Of a stretch of DNA of 64,000 bases, positions 38,779-49,968 are shown piece after piece. Numbering within the stretch: position 1 is the stretch's first letter; each line of letters starts with the position of its first letter. The DNA is from Anaeromyces robustus (lineage: Eukaryota; Neocallimastigomycota; Neocallimastigomycetes; Neocallimastigales; Neocallimastigaceae), in contig MCFG01000278.1 of assembly GCA_002104895.1 (NCBI GenBank), positions 12,501 to 76,500 of the forward strand, written 5' to 3'. A program made the translations under genes and the position numbers. The notes beneath the pieces were generated by a model that saw only the letters and a list, made by a program, of their open reading frames with translations, was not told where the DNA came from and made no database searches.

Positions 38779-41700
38779 TTAGTTAGTATACACTCTAATC
38801 TCAACACTCTTAATTCTATCAAAGATAAGTTTACTTTTTGTCTCAGTTGGAATACCAATGGATGGAATCACGAAAAGAAAGATAGTATCGAATACTTTAT
38901 CACATTATTCAAACCTCTTTTTCTCTGTTTTCAAGAAACAAAGAACGGTTCTGGTGCCAATAGTAGTCAACCATGTAAAGTCACTATTCCCAATTACCGA
39001 TATTTTGTTAGAAGAGCCGTTGATAGTATTCCAGGCATGAGAGGTTTATTTTTAGGTTATCATAAATCTTGTCAAGCAATACTTGAAGAGAATTCATTTA
39101 ATTATATTATTTCCTTAACTAATTATAATATATACGACTCTAAATGCTCTGTTGGAAATGTATATATCCCTGTCAGCTCTCATTCTACACAAGTGAAGTG
39201 TGCTTTAGCAGAAGTTATTGATTGGCTTAATATTCATCGTGATCATGCTTCTATTCTTGTTGGGGATTTTAACATGAAAACAGTGGACCTTGAAGAAAAA
39301 ATATCACCGATTAATGGTTGGATAATTTTACCTCTCAATAGTTCAAGAATCTCTTGGGTTCAAGGTAATTTATCTTCAGATATTGATCATGCTTTGGTTA
39401 ATTATAAAATGTTGAACCTTATATCTTATGCTTCCTTTATTGATTATCACCCAGTCTCTGATCATAAACCAATGTTAGTATATTGTAAGAAAAATTTTGT
39501 TGATCTCTCCTTTACTCACCCAAAAAAGGTTGTTCAATGGAATAGAATTCGCTGTAAGGAAATGAAAAACGATATTGTTGACAATAACAAGTTTGCTATT
39601 TTAAATAATGAGATCTTTAATAATCCTTCTCTTTCTATTGATGATCTAGTTGATAAGTTTATTAATACTTCTAATTCAATTGCAGAGGACCTTGAAATTA
39701 CATCTTCTACTGAAATTAGGAAATCAATGTTCCATATGTCACGTAATATTTACTGTCTTCAAAGAATCAAAAGCTTGAAGTATCGACAAATTAAAAAGAG
39801 CCATTTGGATTATGAACCTAATCAATTTATTATCCTTGTTGCATCTTATAATAAATTATGCCAATCTATTCATAAAAAATGTAATGAATTTAGAAGACAA
39901 AACTATTTATTTTGGATTAAAGTAGGCTGCGAGGCTACCTTAAAAAATGACAGCAGAAAATCATGGTCATGGATTAAGAAGAATATTAAAAATAACAATC
40001 AGGAGTTATTTATACCTCATCCTATCAGAGACCACCAAGATAACTTAGTGTATAGTACTAAAGATCAATTAGATGTTTGGTGCAATTATTATAAGAAACT
40101 TAGTTATGACTCTACTGGACATAGCATGAATAAAAAATTCTGGAAGAATTCTCCCGCTATTAATCGTATAAAGAGTGGAAATAACATAGTATGGGATATT
40201 AACCAAGATATCAGCATTGAAGAAATCAAAAAGGCCATCCTTTCTATCCCTAACTTTAAAGCCTCAGGTCCCGATGGTATCCCTATTGAATTTTATAAAG
40301 CTTTAATTCCTGATTCCTTTTCGAATGACTCTTCTGATATTACTAATTATGGTCTCTCTTTTCTACATTTATTTTACAACCGTATTTGGGATGGTGACTT
40401 TCCGGATTTATGGAATACTGCTTGTATTGTTTCTATCCCTAAAAAAGGAGACTTATATGACTGTAATAATTATAGAGGTATATCCCTGATCAATAACTGT
40501 ATTAAAATTATCTCAAAAATTGTTACTACCAGAATCTCAACATATGCTTACAAGAATAATTTCATTAGACCTGAACAATTTGGTTTTCGTAATAAAGAAG
40601 AATGTATCAGTTTATTTGTCTCCATTCGTACTATATGTCAGACCAGACAGAATATGGGAAAAGATACTTATTTGGCTTTTTTAGACCTTAAAAAAGCTTA
40701 TGATTCAGTTCCTATTTATAATATTCTGAATAAACTTGAATGCTTAGGAATTAGAGGAAAATGTTATAATTTCCTTAAAAACTTATACTTATCTTCCAAA
40801 GCTTGTGTGAAACTTGACTCTCAATATTCGGATACTTTCAATATTGAGAAAGGTGTTAGACAGGGTTGTCCCCTCTCTCCTATCTTATTTAACCTTTTCA
40901 TCAACGATATTTTTCGAGATTGTAACGAATATGGAGTTTGTATTGATAACGAATACTGTTGTGGGGGCCTCTTTGCCGATGATATTGTCCTTTGTGCACC
41001 TACTAGAAGTAAACTAAATAAGCTTTTGAAAAAAGTTAATGATTGGGCTAAATTTAACCTTATGGAATTCGGAATTGGTAAATGTGGAACTACGGTTGTA
41101 AAAGCAGAAAATTCTAAAGTTAAAGGTGACCCTACCTTTTACCTTGCTGGTCAAATTATTCCAAAAACTAATTGTTATACGTATTTGGGAATTCCTTTTG
41201 ATAGTGATTTATCTCTTAAACCGATAATTAAATCGACGAATAATAAAGTTAGGAAAGCGCTTTTTTCTGTTAGAGGATTTTTAATTAATCCTTATATGCC
41301 TATATCCTTCAAGAAATCAGTTTTTAATTCGGTTGTTGTCAGTCAAGTATCATACGTTGCACCTTTACTTGGATCTAATAAAACTAGAACAAACGGTGCT
41401 CAAAGGCTAATTAATAAAGGACTCTCTTGGATTGCAGGTCTTAGGAAGCGCTCTTCCTTCATATCTTTATATAGTGTATCTAAAGATCTTAATATTCCTC
41501 CTCTTTCTGCCAAATGTGCCATTGCTCAAGATAAATGTTTTAAGAGATGGGCAGACTCTAATTGTATTATTTCCAAGTTAGTTACTATTATTCCGAAGAT
41601 GAGAAAATACACATGGGCTAAAGAAAGCAGAACTTTATCAAAGAAACTTTCTAAAATTGGCTCTAGAGAAGATATTTTGACTTTTTATTGGAATAGAGAT

Positions 41701-42807
41701 GTCAAAAAAGACTCCGTTAAAGCTGTTACCTATTGTGATAATCACCTTGAATTATCTCGTGATTATTTACATCTTGAACTTGAATACCCTAACTTGGCTT
41801 ATGGCTTTAATTGGCTCCTCAAAATACGTAGTGGTTATAAATTCAATAGTGAAATTGCTAAAGCCGCTAAACTTGTATCTGACTCTTGCCCTGATTACTG
41901 TCCTTGTTGTAAAGGCGGTAGTCAAACCTTCGAACATTGGATTTTAGAATGCCCAACATTCGATCATTGGCGTTCTAAGTTATTTGGCAATCTTGAAACC
42001 ATTTATTTGTATGTTAATCGAAAACCTTTAGTTAGTTCTGATAATATCAACTTTTCTAATAATTTTAATAATAACTACAATAATAATATTTATGATAATA
42101 TCTATAATAATAATAGCAGTAGTAATAGTAATATTAATATTAATAGTAATAATAATGGTAATAGCAATGATAATAGTAATATTAATAATGTTAGTAATAG
42201 TAATAGTACTAGCTTATCTACATATTTTCTATACAACTACTCTCAATTCATTAATAATTTAACTATCAACAACATTTTTTTTGGTTTTAATTACTTCAAC
42301 AATTTCTCCTCCTTGGAGAATTCTTCACGAAATAGTACTTTCTTAGTTTCTAATAGTTTTATTCATTATGTTAGTTTAACTTACAACTTAAATAATACTT
42401 TCAGTTATAGTATCAACAACAATAATAATAGTTTAAATAATAGTATTAATTATAATAATTTAGTTAGTAATGCTTCAAGTGGGGTAAATTTTCATTCCAA
42501 CTCGTTGGAATGGAGTAGGGTATATTATTTCCTTCTTGGTGGAAGAGTTAATCATTATAACTTGGGGAAAGAGGAGTGGAACAGTCTTTGTAAGGCGCAA
42601 CTTAAACCTAGCACCTTTTCGGATGTTCCACTTTTGGTACGTACATCCGCACTTTTACTTAGAATTATGCCTACTGTTAGTGGCCAGATCTGGTCATTAT
42701 TCAATAGGTATCCCAACAATCTAACCAAGAGCGTCGAAGCTGACAATTCAGTAGGACAAGACAGTAGGTCACACGCATCTAATAATGATAATAACTTTCC
42801 AACTTGA
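38779..42807 (+). CDS. LINE A polyprotein: AP endonuclease, reverse transcriptase, zinc knuckle
   Basis: In the same frame as the upstream 169 codons; the first Met in this part is at 39037, but endonuclease homology begins before it. Numbering from 38269: AP endonuclease about 188-414 (SWNTNGWNHEKKDSIEYF, LCFQETK, ILVGDFNM near 330, SDHKP near 397). The reverse transcriptase spans about 650-950, with FKASGPDGIPIEFYK, NYRGISLINNCIKIISKI, LDLKKAYDSV, GVRQGCPLSPILFNLFIND and the catalytic FADD at 902-905. The domain following it has YTYLGIPFDSDLSLKPIIK. A zinc knuckle lies at 1207-1229 (CPCCKGGSQTFEHWILEC). An Asn/Ser-rich insert spans about 1263-1402, then a conserved block (VYYFLLGGRV). By family it nicks DNA and primes reverse transcription of its own RNA at the target. 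All catalytic motifs look intact. Confidence 0.9.
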   Translation, partial: LVSIHSNLNTLNSIKDKFTFCLSWNTNGWNHEKKDSIEYFITLFKPLFLCFQETKNGSGANSSQPCKVTIPNYRYFVRRAVDSIPGMRGLFLGYHKSCQAILEENSFNYIISLTNYNIYDSKCSVGNVYIPVSSHSTQVKCALAEVIDWLNIHRDHASILVGDFNMKTVDLEEKISPINGWIILPLNSSRISWVQGNLSSDIDHALVNYKMLNLISYASFIDYHPVSDHKPMLVYCKKNFVDLSFTHPKKVVQWNRIRCKEMKNDIVDNNKFAILNNEIFNNPSLSIDDLVDKFINTSNSIAEDLEITSSTEIRKSMFHMSRNIYCLQRIKSLKYRQIKKSHLDYEPNQFIILVASYNKLCQSIHKKCNEFRRQNYLFWIKVGCEATLKNDSRKSWSWIKKNIKNNNQELFIPHPIRDHQDNLVYSTKDQLDVWCNYYKKLSYDSTGHSMNKKFWKNSPAINRIKSGNNIVWDINQDISIEEIKKAILSIPNFKASGPDGIPIEFYKALIPDSFSNDSSDITNYGLSFLHLFYNRIWDGDFPDLWNTACIVSIPKKGDLYDCNNYRGISLINNCIKIISKIVTTRISTYAYKNNFIRPEQFGFRNKEECISLFVSIRTICQTRQNMGKDTYLAFLDLKKAYDSVPIYNILNKLECLGIRGKCYNFLKNLYLSSKACVKLDSQYSDTFNIEKGVRQGCPLSPILFNLFINDIFRDCNEYGVCIDNEYCCGGLFADDIVLCAPTRSKLNKLLKKVNDWAKFNLMEFGIGKCGTTVVKAENSKVKGDPTFYLAGQIIPKTNCYTYLGIPFDSDLSLKPIIKSTNNKVRKALFSVRGFLINPYMPISFKKSVFNSVVVSQVSYVAPLLGSNKTRTNGAQRLINKGLSWIAGLRKRSSFISLYSVSKDLNIPPLSAKCAIAQDKCFKRWADSNCIISKLVTIIPKMRKYTWAKESRTLSKKLSKIGSREDILTFYWNRDVKKDSVKAVTYCDNHLELSRDYLHLELEYPNLAYGFNWLLKIRSGYKFNSEIAKAAKLVSDSCPDYCPCCKGGSQTFEHWILECPTFDHWRSKLFGNLETIYLYVNRKPLVSSDNINFSNNFNNNYNNNIYDNIYNNNSSSNSNININSNNNGNSNDNSNINNVSNSNSTSLSTYFLYNYSQFINNLTINNIFFGFNYFNNFSSLENSSRNSTFLVSNSFIHYVSLTYNLNNTFSYSINNNNNSLNNSINYNNLVSNASSGVNFHSNSLEWSRVYYFLLGGRVNHYNLGKEEWNSLCKAQLKPSTFSDVPLLVRTSALLLRIMPTVSGQIWSLFNRYPNNLTKSVEADNSVGQDSRSHASNNDNNFPT

Positions 42808-42949
42808 TTTAATTTAATAATATACACTATACCATATGAAGTAATTATAAATTATTACTATCTATTAAATAATAAATTATTATTCTTTATTAGATTAAGT
42901 TTTAATATGTACAATTACTTTATAACATGTACTTTTTAAATTAAATTTA

Positions 42950-42974
42950 AATAAAGTTTTCATTATTTTATTGC

Positions 42975-43010
<36 letters not shown>

Positions 43011-43018
43011 ATTATTAG
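42950..43018 (+). terminator. LINE A polyadenylation signal and poly-A tail
   Basis: AATAAA at 42950-42955 is followed 20 bases later by 43 consecutive A (42976-43018), the reverse-transcribed tail of the element. Confidence 0.85.
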
Positions 43019-43129
43019 TATTATTTTTATTTATTTTTAATATTGTAATAGGTAAAAAATTAGTATATAATAGTTTAGTTCGTTAATTCTATAAAAGAAT
43101 TTTAGTTTGAATACCCAGTATATTATTTC

Positions 43130-46100
43130 TGGTTAATATGTGCCATCCTTTTTGGAGTTCCACTTATTCCATTGGTAATGTTTAGGTACTTGTGACTGCC
43201 CCTCAAAAAAAACTTCATAGGGGTAAAGTTATTTTTAGAAATTAAAAAAAAAAAAAAAAAATGGTTAAATTCGTGTAAAAAAGATAAACCAAGCCATTCT
43301 TGTTGGAGACTTTAATATGAAAAAAAAAATCAACTTTTTTCTTATTATTTCCAATCTCTTTAACAACATTGGACTATGATGGACATGGACATGGACATGG
43401 ACATGGTTGGTTCCCAATACACAAGAATTTTCTGGACTTCATCAATTATACATTGACTTTGCTATTATTAATGATACTTTGTTTGAACATATTAATAAAA
43501 AAAAAATTTCAGTTTGCAAATTTTTTTTCCTCAATCTAGCTCTCTGATCATCTCTACCTATTCTAATTTCTTGTAATAAGAAGTCTTCAGATGACTTCAT
43601 TTTCCCTTCCCTCCCCTTCCTCCCCTTCTAAAAACTTTCAAATGGTCAAGAGAAATATGTAAATCTAAATGATAAAAAAAAAGAATTTTGCTCTTTATTA
43701 CTCATTTTGTCAAGAGAAGTATGTAAAAATCTAAATGATAAAAAAAAAAAATTTTTTTTTCGCTCTTCACAACTCATTTTTCTATTTTAGCCTATAGGAA
43801 TTTTAATTTTAATCATCTCTCCATTGACGAGATCCTATCAAAATTTGTATATAAAATTTCCAATAAAGTAGGAGATAGTATATATAATATCAAGGCTCGT
43901 ATCCCCTTCAAACCTTCAAGGGTTTCCTCGATTCATTACCTTCACTATATCAAGAAACTTTCTCACAAGAAAAAAACATATCATGTATACTAAAATCAAA
44001 AAATTTTTCTATCAATCATGAGACTTCAAATATCTTCGCGAATTTCTCAAACACTATTTGTAACTCCTATTAAAATTAAAATGTGTGTGTACAAAAATAT
44101 TAAATCCATCAAAAAAGAACTTTAGGAAGAATCTCTTTTTTTTTCTGTACTTCTGTTAAATCGGTTTGTGATGATTTTGAAAACAAAAAACAAAAAACAA
44201 AAAAAAAAAAAAAAAAACATTAAGAAAGGATAGCAATGCTTACATAAATTAGCTCAAACCATCTTTTTTCTACCTCTCCCCCCTTGATGTCATCAAAGAT
44301 AGCAATGGTAACCTTCTTTTTTTTTTTTCAAAGGAGAATTAAGTTTTCGTCGTTTTGCGCTGAACACTTTTTGAACTCTTTAACTTCTGATGTTACTTAC
44401 TGGTCAACAAAAAAAAAAAAAAACAAAGAATTTTTGGGGAAGAAAAAATAAACTTGGATTTTCCTTCTCTTCCAGACTTTCTCTCTTCTGAAATGGAATA
44501 TTAATGGTCGTCCTATTACTATTTCTGAAATTTACGAAACCGTTTTTTTTTTTTTTTTTCCTCTTTGAAAAATAATAAAGCTTCAGGTCGTCCTCGATGG
44601 TGTACTTCCTTCTGAATTTCTTCAAAAAAAAAAAAGCTTTTTTTTTTGTGAATATTCCTTCAAATAATAATAATCAACCCAAACAAAAAAAAAATAATCA
44701 GACAAATCCTTCAAACTCAAGTTATTCCAGATTCTATTTTAAAATATCTTGAATTATTATTTATTTTAATAGAATTTTTGGGATGGTTATGGTGATTTTC
44801 CCTGTCTGAATGGAATTTCTACATCGATCATTTATTTCTATTCCTAAAAAAAAATAAAAAAAAAGGTGACCTTTCTGATGGTAAACAATTATAATAGAGG
44901 AATTTCTCTCTGATTAACGGTCAATATAGAAAAAAAAATCATCATCATCATCATCATAAAGATGGTCGTCACTAACAGAAATTATCTAATTTTACACTTA
45001 AAAAAAACAAAATATAATTTTTATTCGTCTAGAACAGTTTGGTTTCCGTTATATAAAGAAGAAGGCAATCAATCTTTACCTATCAATCCGTGAAAATATA
45101 GGTTAAAGAAGAGTTTTTTCACTCTAAATCAATTTACTTACCTTGTTTTTTTTTTTTTTTTTTTTTTTTTGAAACAAAAAAGCTTACGATTCTGTTTCTT
45201 ACCTCCAAAAATAAAATTATTTTAACAAAAATTAAATAATCTTGGTATACGTGGTACGTGGTACATGATACATGGTAAAATGTCTTAAATTTTTATTACA
45301 AACCCCTGTCTTACCTTACCTTACCTTATCCTTGAAAGCTCGTGTCTCGCTGAATAATTAACTTTTCCAATGAATTCTCCCCTATATAAATCGTGATTGT
45401 TCGTCAAGGTTGCTCCTTTTATCCCCCCTCCAATTCAATTCTATTTCAATTTTATTCATTAATGATACTTTTGAATATAATGATTCCAACTATTGGAGAT
45501 TCCTATGGTAATTTTAATCTATTTGTGACGGTCTCTTTATTGATGATATTGTTTCTTATTGCTTCCTACCAAAAGTATAAACTTAAAAAAGAGCACTTTT
45601 ATTTCATGTACATGTACACGATTGGGCCAAAACCACTAAAAAAATAACCTTTGGTATCCACAAAATGTGCTTAACAATGATTGTTAAAACCCATTCAACT
45701 CAAACTCTCTTTTCCTCCTTAATTATTTTGACCCGATCTTCTTTCTAGGTATTCATAGAATTCCTTAAAAAGCTTTCACTTATATAAAATATTTTGATAT
45801 ATCCCCTTTTTTTAACAATTCTCTTTCCCTCCCTTTAAAACTTATTATTTCTAATCTTAATTCAAAACTTAAACCTGACTATAAATTCATTCTCTCGTTT
45901 TTTCCTTAATCGTAACCATCACATTGGTTCTTAAACGAATAATTTTTTTTCTTCCCATATTATCTGTATTTTAAATTACTACTACTCTCCCCTTTTTAGG
46001 TTCCAACAAGACTAAAAAAAACCAAAAAAGAAAAGCCCAATCTATATTCAATATTCAATAGAGGATTATTTTTGGAGTCTTGGACATAAATCTATCAACC

Positions 46101-47375
46101 CTAACACATGTACCTATTCTATATCTCTCAAATTTTGGATTTATTCCCTTTTCAGCGATTTGTGTATATAGCTCAAATTCGTTGTTTCGATAAGTAAGGG
46201 AAAAAAATCTTCATGTATTATTAAATTAAAGAACTAATCAAAAATATATTCCTACCTATACCTTTTTTATTATTATTCATTCATGGAACTAAAGAATCTC
46301 GTAACCTAAAAAAGAAATTCACAGGTCTTACAAAAGAGAAAATTATTGATAAGTATTTAATGAGAGAGATGGACTAACGAAAAATCCAGTTAAAAAGAAC
46401 TTTTATATACAAAGAAGGTAATTATAGACCTTCCAAAGATTATAACAAGATCTTGCTCTATCCTATCTCCCCTCAATACCAACTGGGGTTCTTCTGGATT
46501 ATGAAGAATAACGCAGCGGTTTTCCATTTAATTTCAAGTTTCTACTTAAAAGGTAAATCTACACTTGAAAAATTTTCCCTACGTGTTTGCCTTTATTGTG
46601 GTGAAAAAAAAACGCATAGTTTTTTCTCATTGGAAATTCAATGGTAAGTGCCATTAAACAGGATAGAGATACTTTTATTATAAACACAATGTTGACATAT
46701 ACTTGAAGTTCACCTTTATTAATCAAGAAAAATCACTGGGATTTTCTGAGGACTCAGACAAAGATTATGAAAAATAATATTATATATATTACTTTGATGC
46801 TTAACGTTTTCCTTGATGGGGGTGTTATGCATTTAAAAAAAAAAAAAAACTAGATATTATTTGGGAAACAGAATCAATGACATGAACAACTTATGCATTT
46901 TGAAAAAACTAGAAACAGAGTCAGTGGCATAAACAATTTAACTTATCAAAAGTTCATCCAAGTCTCTCCTGTTTCCGGATATTGTGAGTCTGTCGCATTT
47001 TCTTACTGTTATATATGCCCCAATGGTTAATATATTTTTTTTTTCGGATTCTTTCTCAATAGGATATAATAGCAGTAAAAGAAATAAGAACACTTCGGGC
47101 AGCTTTAATGGCGTCGATGTCGAAAAGATTAAGGCATGGAATTTATTACGATAGAGATTCTAAGGAGATCTCCATTCGCTGAAGAGGAGAGATTTAGAAT
47201 GATTAAACTTCTTTCCTTTTTTTTATTTATTTTAATAATTTTTTTTTGATTTGATTAATATCTGGTAATAAAATTTATTTATTTATTTCTTTTGTATCTT
47301 TTATTACATGTATGTTTAATATTTAAATTATTAATTTTTAAATAAAGATTAATCCTAGTCTAAAAAAAAAAAAAA
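43130..47375 (+). mobile_element. LINE copy B1, 5'-truncated and decayed
   Basis: A second LINE family on the plus strand. It starts inside the endonuclease (STYSIGNV near 43160, ILVGDFNM at 43296-43319), continues through fragments of reverse transcriptase (EQFGF-like near 45030, IVRQGC at 45393) and a C-terminal zinc-knuckle region near 46580. It ends AATAAAGATTAATCCTAGTC, then T and poly-A to 47375. Many frameshifts and stops and several slipped A/T runs break it; the longest open stretch is under 90 codons. A hexanucleotide slip (ACATGG repeated about five times) lies at 43381-43405. The 5' leader is missing, the usual result of incomplete reverse transcription. Confidence 0.8.
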
Positions 47376-49968
47376 TTCTATTTATTTCCAATCTCTCTCA
47401 ACATTGGAAATAATACTATTATGGACATGGAGATGGATATGGTTGGTCCCCAGTATTCAAGAATTTCTGGACTTCAAACAAAGTATCATTGATAATAAAT
47501 AGCAAAGTCAATGCATGATCGATGAACATATTAATAAAAATTTTCAGCTTGTAATTTTTTTCCTTAATATAGCTCTCTGATCATCTCTTCCTATTCTAAT
47601 TTCCTGTAACAAGAAGTCTTCAGATGACTTCATTTCCCCTTCTCTCCTCCCTTCCAAAAACTTTCAAATAGTCAAGAGAAATATGTAAAAAAAATTCGCT
47701 TTCACAACTCCTGTTTCTATTTTAGCCTATAGGAATTTTAATTTTAATCATCTCTCCATTGACGAGATGCTGTCAAAATTTATATAAAATTTTCAATAAA
47801 GTAGGAGATAGTATAGTATCAAGGCTCGTATCCCCTTCAAATCTTCAGGGTTTCCTTGTTTCATTGCCTTCACTATATCAAGAAACTTTCGCACAAAAAA
47901 AAAAAAAAACATATATACAAAAAAATTTTTTTTCCATCAACCATGAGGCTTCAAATATTTTCGCAAATTTCTCAAACTATTGTGACTCCTATTAAAATGA
48001 AATGTGTACAAAATATTAAATCCATCAAAAAAAAAGAACCTTAGGAAGAAGTTCTTTTTCTGGACTTCTGTTAAATCTATTTGCGATGATTTTGAAAACA
48101 AAAAAACATTAAGAAAGGTTGGCAAAGCTAACATAAATTAGCCCAAACCATCTTATTCTACCTCTCCCCTCTTAATTTTATTACAAACCCCTCTTACCTT
48201 AACCTCGAAAGCTCATGTTTCGCTGAATAATTAACTTTTCCAATGAATTCCCCTATATAAATCGTGATTGTTCGTCAAGGTTGCCCTTTTATCCCCCCTC
48301 CAATTCAATTCTATTTCAATTTTATTCAATTTTATTCATTAATGATATTTTTGAATATAATGGTTCCAACTATGGGAGTTTCCTATGGTAATTCAATTTG
48401 TTTGTGACGGTCTCTTTATTAATGATATTGTTTCTTATTGCTTTCTACCAAGATTAAACTTAAAAAAAAAGCACTTTTATCTCGTGTGCACGATTGAGCC
48501 AGAACCAATGAAATGACCTTTGGTATCCACAAAATGTGCTTAACAATGGTTGTTAAAACCTACTAAACTTAAACTCTCTCTACCTCCTTAATTATTCTGA
48601 CCTGACCTTTTTTCTAGGTATCCATAGAATTCCTTAAAAACTTTCACCTATATAAAATATCTTGATATATCCCCTTTTTTTAACAATTCTCTTTCCCTTT
48701 AAAACCTACTATTTCTAATCTTAATTCAAAACTTAACCTGACTTTAAATTCATTCTCTCTCTTGTTTTTTTAAAGAATTCTTCCTTCCCATATTATCGGT
48801 ATTTTAAATTACTACTACTCTCCCCTTTATAGGTTCAAATAAGATTAAAACTAAAAAAGCCCAATCTATATTTAATAGAGGATTATTTTGGAGTCTTGGT
48901 CATAAATCTATTAACTAATCTAACACTTTTAGTACCTATTCCATATCTCGCGAATTTTGGGTTCATTCTCTTTTCAGCGATTTGTGTATATAGCTCAAAT
49001 TCGTTGTTTCGATAAATGGGGAAAATCTTCTTGTATTATTATAGATCTAATCAAAAATATATTCCTACTATGCCTTGTTATTATTCATGGAACTAAAGAA
49101 TCTCGTACCCTAAAAAAAGATATTAAAAAGGTCGTTCAAAAGAGGAAATTATTGATAAGTATTTAACGAGAGAGATGTACAAACGAAAAATCCAGCTAAA
49201 AAGAACTTCTATATACAAAGAATGTAATTATAGACCTTCCAAAGATTATAACAGGATCTAGCTCTATCCTACCCCCCCCTCAATACCAACTAGGGTTCTT
49301 CTGGATTATGAAGAATAACGTAGCGGTTTTCCATTTAACTTCAAGTTTCTACTTAAAAGGTAAATCTACACTTGAAAAACTTTTCCTACGTGCTTGCCCT
49401 TGCTATGGTGAAAAAACGTAAAGTTTCTTCATTGGATTATTTAATGGTAAGTGCCTTTGAACAGAATAGAAATACTTTTATTATAAACGCAATGTTGACT
49501 TAAACTCGAAGTTCACCTTTATTTAATCAAACTAAATCACTGGGATTTTCTGAGGACTCGGACGAAAATTATGAAGATAGTAAAATATATATTACTTTGA
49601 TGCTTAACGCTTTTCTTGATGGGTGTTATGCATTTGATAAACTAGATATTAAGAGGGAACGGAGTCGATGGCGTGGACAACTTTTTAAAGGTTCACCCGA
49701 GTCTCCTGTCCCGTATATTGTGAGTCTGTCGCATTTTCTTACTGTTATACATATGCCCAATGATTAATATATTTTTTTTCGGGATTCTTTCTCAATAGGG
49801 TATAATAACATTAAAAGAAATAAGAACACTCTGGGAGGCTTCAAGGGCGTCGACGTCGAAAAGATTAAGGGATGGAATTTATTCTGATGGGGATTCGAAG
49901 GACATCTTTATTCGTTGAAGGGGAGAGGTTTAAAAGTTTAAACTTCTTTCCTTTTTTTATTTATTTAA
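47376..49968 (+). mobile_element. LINE copy B2, 5'-truncated, internally deleted
   Basis: It begins immediately after the poly-A of B1, at a point matching B1 near 43350, so it is more 5'-truncated than B1. It is missing about 1 kb present in B1 (44285-45285): the join is at CTCTTAATTTTATTACAAAC near 48170. It carries the same frameshifted endonuclease remnants, VRQGC-like reverse transcriptase end and zinc-knuckle region as B1, and stops short of the family 3' tail where the B3 unit begins. Confidence 0.75.

Larger units (their letters stand above)
37667..43018 (+). mobile_element. LINE copy A: nearly complete AP-endonuclease non-LTR retrotransposon
   Basis: A 5.35 kb element with a folded leader at its 5' end, a leader of about 600 bases, a 1512-codon frame with one internal stop, a short 3' UTR, AATAAA at 42950 and a 43-A tail. 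The frame carries an N-terminal accessory domain, AP endonuclease, reverse transcriptase, zinc knuckle and C-terminal block. There is no LTR, integrase or RNase H that I can see. It is the youngest-looking of the copies here. Base composition is richer in G and C than the host genes nearby. Target-site duplications could not be identified against the AT-rich flanks. It sits directly downstream of the broken Cys-repeat gene. Confidence 0.9.

Noticed and set aside
42555-42827. 90-codon minus-strand frame at the end of LINE A
   Set aside because: Lies opposite the conserved C-terminal block of the LINE protein and has no family resemblance.
44404-44625. 73-codon minus-strand frame
   Set aside because: Antisense to decayed LINE B1 sequence; Lys/Phe runs come from A/T homopolymers.
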